Below, in pieces: positions 59,031-63,616 of a DNA stretch of 63,616 nt. The translations under genes and the position numbers were made by a program. Position 1 is the first letter of the stretch, and each line of letters opens with the position of its first letter. This DNA is from UBA4644 sp034933145 (GTDB lineage: Bacteria; Bacillota; Clostridia; Oscillospirales; Butyricicoccaceae), in NCBI GenBank assembly GCA_034933145.1, contig JAYFOA010000055.1, positions 1 to 63,616 of the forward strand, in the 5' to 3' direction. The notes beneath the pieces were generated by a model. It made no database searches, had not been told where the DNA came from, and worked only from the letters and a program-made list of their open reading frames with translations.

Positions 59031-59061
59031 TTGACATTCCACTCGGTGGAAGGTTTATAGT
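59031..59061 (+). promoter_or_regulatory. MerR-type promoter with 19-base spacer upstream of the ABC exporter
   Basis: TTGACA (59031-59036), 19 bases, TATAGT (59056-59061), with the inverted arms TTCCAC and GTGGAA in the spacer and AAGGTTTAT beyond. It matches the arrangement at 23275 closely and is a classic MerR-activated promoter, although no MerR gene is adjacent. Confidence 0.8.
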
Positions 59062-59095
59062 GTGTGCAGTTTGATGAAAGGAATGGTTTTCATTT

Positions 59096-59809
59096 ATGCT
59101 TCGCATTGAGCATCTGACAAAGACCTTTGGGGAAAAGAAAGCCGTGGACGATCTGTCGCTCCACATTCATCCGGGCGAGATTTACGGCTTCATTGGGCAC
59201 AATGGCGCGGGTAAGACAACGACGATCAAGTCCTGCTGCGGCATCCAATCCTTTGATTCCGGGAACATCTGGGTGGACGGTATCAATATTCGGGAGGATC
59301 CTCTCGCGTGCAAACGGAAGATCGCCTACATCCCGGATAATCCGGACCTGTATGAGTTTCTTTCCGGAGTTAAATATCTGAACTTTATCGCCGACATATA
59401 CGGGATTTCGAAAAACGACCGGGAACGGGACATTGCAAAATATGCGGGCCTGTTTGGCCTGACCGAAGATTTGGCGCAGCCGATCAGCGCTTATTCCCAC
59501 GGCATGAAGCAGAAGCTGGCTATTATTTCCGCGCTGATCCACAAGCCGCGCCTGATGCTGCTGGACGAACCGTTCGTCGGGCTGGACCCCAAGGCATCCC
59601 ACAGTCTGAAGGAACTGATGCGTGATCTGTGCGACAGCGGCGGCGCGATCTTCTTTTCTACCCACGTACTGGAGGTGGCCGAAAAGCTGTGTGACAGCAT
59701 TGCGATCATTCGCAATGGAAAGCTGATTCGCGCCGGCAGCACCGCGGCGGTGCGCGGAGACGAATCGCTGGAAGATGTATTTTTGGAGCTGGTGGACGAA
59801 AATGCTTAA
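59096..59809 (+). CDS. ABC transporter ATP-binding protein
   Basis: 237 residues. Walker A is GHNGAGKTT near 38, the signature is the divergent YSHGMKQK, Walker B is LMLLDEPFVGLDP and the switch histidine is in FSTHV. It overlaps the permease gene by eight bases. The MerR-type promoter upstream suggests induction by a toxic compound or envelope stress. Confidence 0.93.
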   Translation: MLRIEHLTKTFGEKKAVDDLSLHIHPGEIYGFIGHNGAGKTTTIKSCCGIQSFDSGNIWVDGINIREDPLACKRKIAYIPDNPDLYEFLSGVKYLNFIADIYGISKNDRERDIAKYAGLFGLTEDLAQPISAYSHGMKQKLAIISALIHKPRLMLLDEPFVGLDPKASHSLKELMRDLCDSGGAIFFSTHVLEVAEKLCDSIAIIRNGKLIRAGSTAAVRGDESLEDVFLELVDENA

Positions 59810-61388
59810 GGCGCTGCTGAAGGTGCGCCTGAAGGCGCTTTTTTCCTCTATGTTTGCCCGTTCGGTTAAACGGAGCAAATCAAAGCTGGGGAAACTGGGC
59901 TTTACCCTGCTGATGGTTTATGCCTTCGGCTGTCTGCTGTTTGCCGTCGGATTCATGTGTCAGAGTATGCTGCCGCTGGTACAGGCCGGGCTGGGATGGC
60001 TCTATTTCGGCGTGATGGGGCTTTCGGCGCTGGCTTTCTGTATCATCGGCGGCTCGTTCGCCGCGAAGAGCCAGATGTTCGAGGCAAAGGACAACGAGCT
60101 TTTGCTCAGCATGCCGATCCCTATGGGATACCTGCTGACCTGCCGGCTTCTGCCGCTGCTGGCGCTCAATTTGATCTACGGCGGCTTTTTCCTGCTGCCT
60201 GCCGGTGTGGTCTATGCAATGAGTTGTCCTGTGACGGCTTTCGGCGCGCTGGCGTTTGTACTTGGCTCGATTCTGCTGATTCTGCTGGGGACCACGCTGT
60301 CTGCGCTGTTTGGATGGGTCATCAGTATGCTGACCGTCCGCAGCCGGCATAAGAATTTGATGTCTACGGTGATCTCCCTTGCTTTCCTTGCCGCGTATTT
60401 CTATTTCTACAGCAATATCCAGAAATACATCGGCACGCTGGTTGCCCAGGGCTCGGCCATTGGCGACGCGGTCCGGCGGGGGCTTCCGCCTGCGTATTAC
60501 TTCGGAGACGCCGTGGCGGGAGGAAACGTACTTTCCCTGCTGCTGCTGTGCGCGTGGTGTCTGCTGCCGACGCTGATCGTGTTCCTGCTGCTGCGCGCCA
60601 GCTTCCTGGGGATTATGACGACAAAGCACAGCGCGGCCCGGATACGGTATCAGGCGCGCGCTATGCGCACGGGGACTGCCTTTTCCGCCCTGTATTGGAA
60701 AGAGTGCCGGCGGTTCTTCAGCACGACGGCGTATCTGCTCAATTCCGGGCTGGGCGCTGTGATGATGGTGGCCGCGGCGGTATTTCTGGCGATCAAAGGC
60801 GTTGGCTTTTTCACCAATGGAGCGGCGCTGCCGGATGGGCTGCTGCCGGGCATTGCGGGGGCGATCTTCTGCTTTTGTTCCGTGATGATCATGCCCACGG
60901 CGTCTTCCATCTCGCTGGAGGGACACTCGTTTCCGCTGCTGCGGGCCATGCCGATCAACACCCGGGATCTGTTCGGCGCAAAGATCGCAGTGGCCCTGAC
61001 CCTTGGCCTGCCGGCCTGCGTGCTGTCCGGCCTGATCACCGGCGTCGCTTTCCGGATGGGGATCGCCGCGACGCTGGCGCTGGTGCTGCTGCCGTCCGCG
61101 ATGCTTGCGTGGATGGCGGTGTTCGGCTTGATCCTCAACCTCCATTTCCCGAAATTCGATTGGGTTTCGGAGACGGTGGTTGTCAAGCAGAGCGCACCGG
61201 TGATGATCGCGACGTTTGGCGGGATGGGCTTTGTCGGCGCGCCGGCGCTGCTGTATGTTTTCCTTCTGCGCGATGTGATCATGATGACGGCCTATCTTTG
61301 GGGCATGGCCGCGCTGTTCACTCTTTTGGCCGGATTGGGCTGGCAATATTTGGTAAATAAAGGCGAAAAGCTGCTGGAAACCATATAA
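59802..61388 (+). CDS. Putative ABC exporter membrane protein
   Basis: About 528 residues from the ATG at 59802, which overlaps the ATPase stop; the upstream in-frame ATG lies inside the ATPase gene. It has roughly twelve membrane helices in two halves (about 30-240 and 300-525) and resembles the large permeases of the putative ABC exporter type found with single ATPases in Clostridia. The substrate is unknown. It ends the transcript before a hairpin terminator. Confidence 0.82.
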   Translation: MLKALLKVRLKALFSSMFARSVKRSKSKLGKLGFTLLMVYAFGCLLFAVGFMCQSMLPLVQAGLGWLYFGVMGLSALAFCIIGGSFAAKSQMFEAKDNELLLSMPIPMGYLLTCRLLPLLALNLIYGGFFLLPAGVVYAMSCPVTAFGALAFVLGSILLILLGTTLSALFGWVISMLTVRSRHKNLMSTVISLAFLAAYFYFYSNIQKYIGTLVAQGSAIGDAVRRGLPPAYYFGDAVAGGNVLSLLLLCAWCLLPTLIVFLLLRASFLGIMTTKHSAARIRYQARAMRTGTAFSALYWKECRRFFSTTAYLLNSGLGAVMMVAAAVFLAIKGVGFFTNGAALPDGLLPGIAGAIFCFCSVMIMPTASSISLEGHSFPLLRAMPINTRDLFGAKIAVALTLGLPACVLSGLITGVAFRMGIAATLALVLLPSAMLAWMAVFGLILNLHFPKFDWVSETVVVKQSAPVMIATFGGMGFVGAPALLYVFLLRDVIMMTAYLWGMAALFTLLAGLGWQYLVNKGEKLLETI

Positions 61389-61439
61389 CGGCCAAAAATA
61401 AAGAATCAATTTATATGTGATCATTTGTAATCATATAGG

Positions 61440-61463
61440 AAAGGGCGCCCATATGGGCGCCCT
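61440..61463 (+). terminator. Rho-independent terminator of the ABC exporter operon
   Basis: An 11-bp stem AAAGGGCGCCC with GGGCGCCCTT around ATAT, followed by CTTTT. Confidence 0.85.
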
Positions 61464-61617
61464 TCTTTTGGACAGCGGGGACAACGGTGCCGAAGCACCG
61501 CGCCGCGAATGCGGCGCCCGCTTTTCGGGAATGCTCCCTCCAAAAGCTGTTTGATTTCATCGAAGCGATCATCGGAACGGAACTGATAATTCAGGCGTTT
61601 TTCAGAAAATCTCCGGT

Positions 61618-61785
61618 TTACATTTGGTGCTCCTGCACCCAATGCTGTTCCTCAACCACACTGTCCATGTCGGGTACGGGAACGCCCAGCGGGCCGGTTC
61701 TGTCGGCGCGCATCCCAACCGGGACAACCGTCGGCGGTGCATAGTCCGGCGGCGGATTTTTGCGCGGCTCCTTTGAAGCGTCCAT
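61618..61785 (-). CDS. Small Pro-rich protein of unknown function (55 aa)
   Basis: A 55-residue frame with the ATG at 61785 about six bases after GGGGTG. It is rich in proline and valine, with NPPPDYAPPTVVPVG and an acidic C-terminal half DMDSVVEEQHW. The non-random composition favours a real short gene. I recognise no family. The rest of the 61464-61836 interval has no convincing gene, although another overlapping minus frame is open there. Confidence 0.4.
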   Translation of the reverse strand: MDASKEPRKNPPPDYAPPTVVPVGMRADRTGPLGVPVPDMDSVVEEQHWVQEHQM

Positions 61786-61836
61786 CCACATCACCCCACA
61801 CATAGTTTTGCCATGTATCTATGGATCATGCGCGCA

Positions 61837-61865
61837 TTGTATTTTGTAAGATTTTCATATATAAT
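61837..61865 (+). promoter_or_regulatory. Promoter of prfA
   Basis: TTGTAT (61837-61842), 17 bases, TATAAT (61860-61865), 36 bases before the prfA start. Confidence 0.7.
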
Positions 61866-61901
61866 ATTTCTATTAAAATTATGTGACCACGAGGTTGTTG
61901 T

Positions 61902-62969
61902 ATGTTTGAAAAGTTGGCGCTGGTGGAACGACGCCTTTGCGAAATTGAAAGACAGCTGCAGGACAGCGCCCTGTATGCCGATCCGCAGAATGCGGCGAAG
62001 CTGCTGCGGGAGCAAAAGGAGCTGCAGCCGGTGGTTGAGGTCTATCGTACCCGTCGGCAGGCGGAGGAGGAACTTGCCCAGACGCAAGAGATGCTCCGTG
62101 ACGAGGATCCAGAGCTGCGCGCACTGGCCGAGCAGGAAGAACAGGCTCTCCGTATGCGTATTGCGGAGCTGGAACAGCAGATTAAGATCCTGCTGCTGCC
62201 TCAGGATGAAAGCGATGAGCGCAACGTGATCGTGGAGATCCGCGGCGGCGTCGGTGGGGAAGAGGCGGCGCTGTTTGCCGCCGACTTGTTTCGGATGTAT
62301 TCGATGTACGCCGAGCGGAAGCGCTTTTCGGTTGAGGTGATGAATGAAAACGCCACAGAGCTGGGCGGCATCAAGGAGATTAGTTTTCTCATCGAGGGAA
62401 AGGGCGCTTGGGCCCGCTTCAAATTCGAAAGCGGTACGCATCGCGTCCAGCGGGTGCCGGATACCGAGAGCCAGGGCCGTATCCACACTTCTGCCGTGAC
62501 GGTGGCCGTTCTGCCGGAAGCCGAAGAGGTGGATGTGGAGATAAACCCTGTTGATTTGCAGATCGATACCTACCGCAGCAGCGGTGCGGGCGGCCAACAC
62601 GTTAACAAAACAGAGTCTGCCATCCGCATCACCCACCTGCCCACCGGCGTCGTAGTGGAATGTCAGGATGAGCGCAGCCAGTATAAGAACAAGGATCGTG
62701 CTATGAAAATTCTGCGGTCCAAGCTGTATGAAGCACAGCGGGAAAGGCTGGAACAGGAACGGGCCGGGCAGCGGCGCAGCCAGGTCGGCACGGGTGATCG
62801 CAGCGGACGCATCCGCACCTATAACTTTCCGCAGGGGCGGGTCACCGATCACCGGATTAATCTGACGCTCTATAAGCTGCCACAGGTGATGGACGGCGAT
62901 CTGGACGAGCTGATCGATGCGCTGACCGAGAACCGCCAGGCGGAGCTGCTGAAAGGAGACCAGGAATGA
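61902..62969 (+). CDS. prfA: Peptide chain release factor 1
   Basis: 355 residues, normal for RF1. The codon-recognition motif of the PxT type is in HRVQRVPDTES (PDT; E. coli has PAT), the catalytic GGQ is in GAGGQHVNK, and RSQVGTGDRSGRIRTYN follows. It reads UAA and UAG stop codons and triggers peptide release. No strong ribosome binding site is seen before the ATG (GAGGTTG). Its stop overlaps the pyrophosphatase start. Confidence 0.96.
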   Translation: MFEKLALVERRLCEIERQLQDSALYADPQNAAKLLREQKELQPVVEVYRTRRQAEEELAQTQEMLRDEDPELRALAEQEEQALRMRIAELEQQIKILLLPQDESDERNVIVEIRGGVGGEEAALFAADLFRMYSMYAERKRFSVEVMNENATELGGIKEISFLIEGKGAWARFKFESGTHRVQRVPDTESQGRIHTSAVTVAVLPEAEEVDVEINPVDLQIDTYRSSGAGGQHVNKTESAIRITHLPTGVVVECQDERSQYKNKDRAMKILRSKLYEAQRERLEQERAGQRRSQVGTGDRSGRIRTYNFPQGRVTDHRINLTLYKLPQVMDGDLDELIDALTENRQAELLKGDQE

Positions 62970-63508
62970 ACATCTGGCATGATATCGACCCGGCCTGCAT
63001 CACGCCGGAGCGGTTTACCGCCGTCGTGGAGATCCCCAGCGGCAGCAAAAAAAAATATGAGCTGGACAAGCAGACCGGCCTGCTGCGGCTTGACCGTATT
63101 CTTTATACGTCCACCCATTATCCGGCCAATTACGGATTTATCCCCCGCACCTATGCGGATGACAAAGACCCGCTGGACGTGCTGATCCTCTGCTCTCAGC
63201 CCTTGGATCCATTGGTGATGGTGGACTGCTATCCCATCGGCTGCATCCGTATGCTGGACGGCGGCTATTTTGACGATAAAATTATTGCAATCCCCGTGAA
63301 AGACCCCACATGGAATTATTACGAAGATATTGGTACAATCCCACCCCACATAGGCAATGAAATCGCTAACTTTTTTGAGGTTTATAAAACGCTTGAGGGC
63401 AAGGAGACTGTTACAAACGGCGTGCTGGGCTCCGAAGGCGCACGAGAAATCATCCGGCAGGCCATCGAAGATTATAAAGCGATGTTTGGAAAGCAGGCGG
63501 AAAAATGA
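62966..63508 (+). CDS. ppa: Inorganic pyrophosphatase (family I)
   Basis: 180 residues, the bacterial family I length. Conserved segments are EIPSGSKKKYELDK, YGFIPRTY and the metal-binding DDKDPLDVL near 66, then GYFDDKIIAIP and KDP. It hydrolyses pyrophosphate and pulls biosynthetic reactions forward. It overlaps prfA and the following sua5-like gene by four bases, so the three are translationally coupled. Confidence 0.95.
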   Translation: MNIWHDIDPACITPERFTAVVEIPSGSKKKYELDKQTGLLRLDRILYTSTHYPANYGFIPRTYADDKDPLDVLILCSQPLDPLVMVDCYPIGCIRMLDGGYFDDKIIAIPVKDPTWNYYEDIGTIPPHIGNEIANFFEVYKTLEGKETVTNGVLGSEGAREIIRQAIEDYKAMFGKQAEK

Positions 63509-63616
63509 ACACCCGCTTGCTTTCCGGAAAAAAGCCAGACGAAAGTGCCGAAGCCGCCCGTCTGCAGGCAGCCGGTGAGGTCGACGGAATACCCCCCGAG
63601 ACGGGATATGGCCTGG
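63505..63616 (+). CDS. L-threonylcarbamoyladenylate synthase, 5' end only
   Basis: Only the first 37 codons are in the window. The N-terminus (MNTRLLSGKKPDESAEAARL, then a GIP.ET.YGL segment) matches the Sua5/YrdC start, normally VVGIPTETVYGLG. Here it reads VDGIPPETGYGL, with three changes clustered in the last 30 bases, which could be real or sequence errors at a contig edge. The enzyme supplies threonylcarbamoyl-AMP for tRNA t6A37. The ATG overlaps the ppa stop. Confidence 0.75.
   Translation, partial: MNTRLLSGKKPDESAEAARLQAAGEVDGIPPETGYGL

Noticed and set aside
59880..61424. 514-codon minus-strand frame rich in Gln, Arg and His
   Set aside because: Antisense of a membrane protein gene; the odd composition is what the complement of hydrophobic codons gives.
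61421..61642. 73-codon minus-strand frame
   Set aside because: It starts at a TTG and reads through the ABC operon terminator hairpin at its C-terminus. A segment looks protein-like, but there is not enough support.

Overview
The window looks like chromosomal DNA of a moderately GC-rich, low-oxygen-type Bacillota, most likely a clostridial gut lineage of the Oscillospiraceae kind. This is inferred from strong AGGAGG-type ribosome binding sites, near-consensus sigma-A promoters, an LtaS-like enzyme, VanZ, a GntR-ABC operon, a LexA-type box of the Gram-positive class and a type IV pilus locus without an outer-membrane secretin. I cannot name the species. I see no insertion sequence, phage or CRISPR array.

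Layout. 0.1-5.2 kb: an AEC-family permease, an LtaS-like sulfatase-fold enzyme and a secreted beta-helix lipoprotein. 5.3-7.6 kb: the tdh-kbl threonine catabolic pair. 7.8-13.2 kb: trmL followed by lower glycolysis (pgk, tpiA, gpmI, eno), with a tandem duplication of the eno 3' end and its terminator. 14.0-17.9 kb: a tightly overlapping operon with a DMT permease, a prolyl-tRNA editing protein, a flippase-like membrane protein, and phosphatidylserine synthase and decarboxylase (phosphatidylethanolamine synthesis). 18.2-20.3 kb: a paired radical-SAM / DUF4130 putative DNA repair system whose promoter carries a near-consensus LexA (SOS) box. 20.6-25.4 kb: two membrane-anchored MerR regulators, a flavin reductase with an unclear start, a lipoprotein, and a YhfC-DUF3887-MerR-YbjQ cluster behind a classic 19-bp-spacer MerR promoter. 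25.5-28.2 kb: rsmI, trmN6-like and an M20 peptidase. 28.7-32.8 kb: a GntR-ABC-amidase-VanZ envelope operon. 33-38.2 kb: MATE pump, D-aminoacylase-like hydrolase, AlaX-type editing protein, YitT protein.

38.5-56.7 kb (minus strand) is the dominant feature: a nearly complete monoderm type IV pilus locus. Its order is pilB (with tandem MshEN c-di-GMP-type motifs), pilT, pilC, two major-pilin-like genes of unusually low GC, a short prepilin peptidase, a pilM-pilN fusion, pilO, four minor-pilin-like genes (one with a long beta-helix-like body), and a 1759-residue secreted DUF5057-type protein at the distal end that may be the pilus-associated exoprotein. A perfect 25-bp inverted repeat lies just downstream of the candidate pilB promoter.

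57.5-63.6 kb: tRNA-Val(GAC), a dihydroorotase homologue that has lost most metal ligands, a second MerR-type promoter driving an ABC exporter pair, prfA, inorganic pyrophosphatase, and the 5' end of a Sua5/YrdC gene cut by the window edge. Several short genes missed by length-limited gene calling are supported by ribosome binding sites and terminators.
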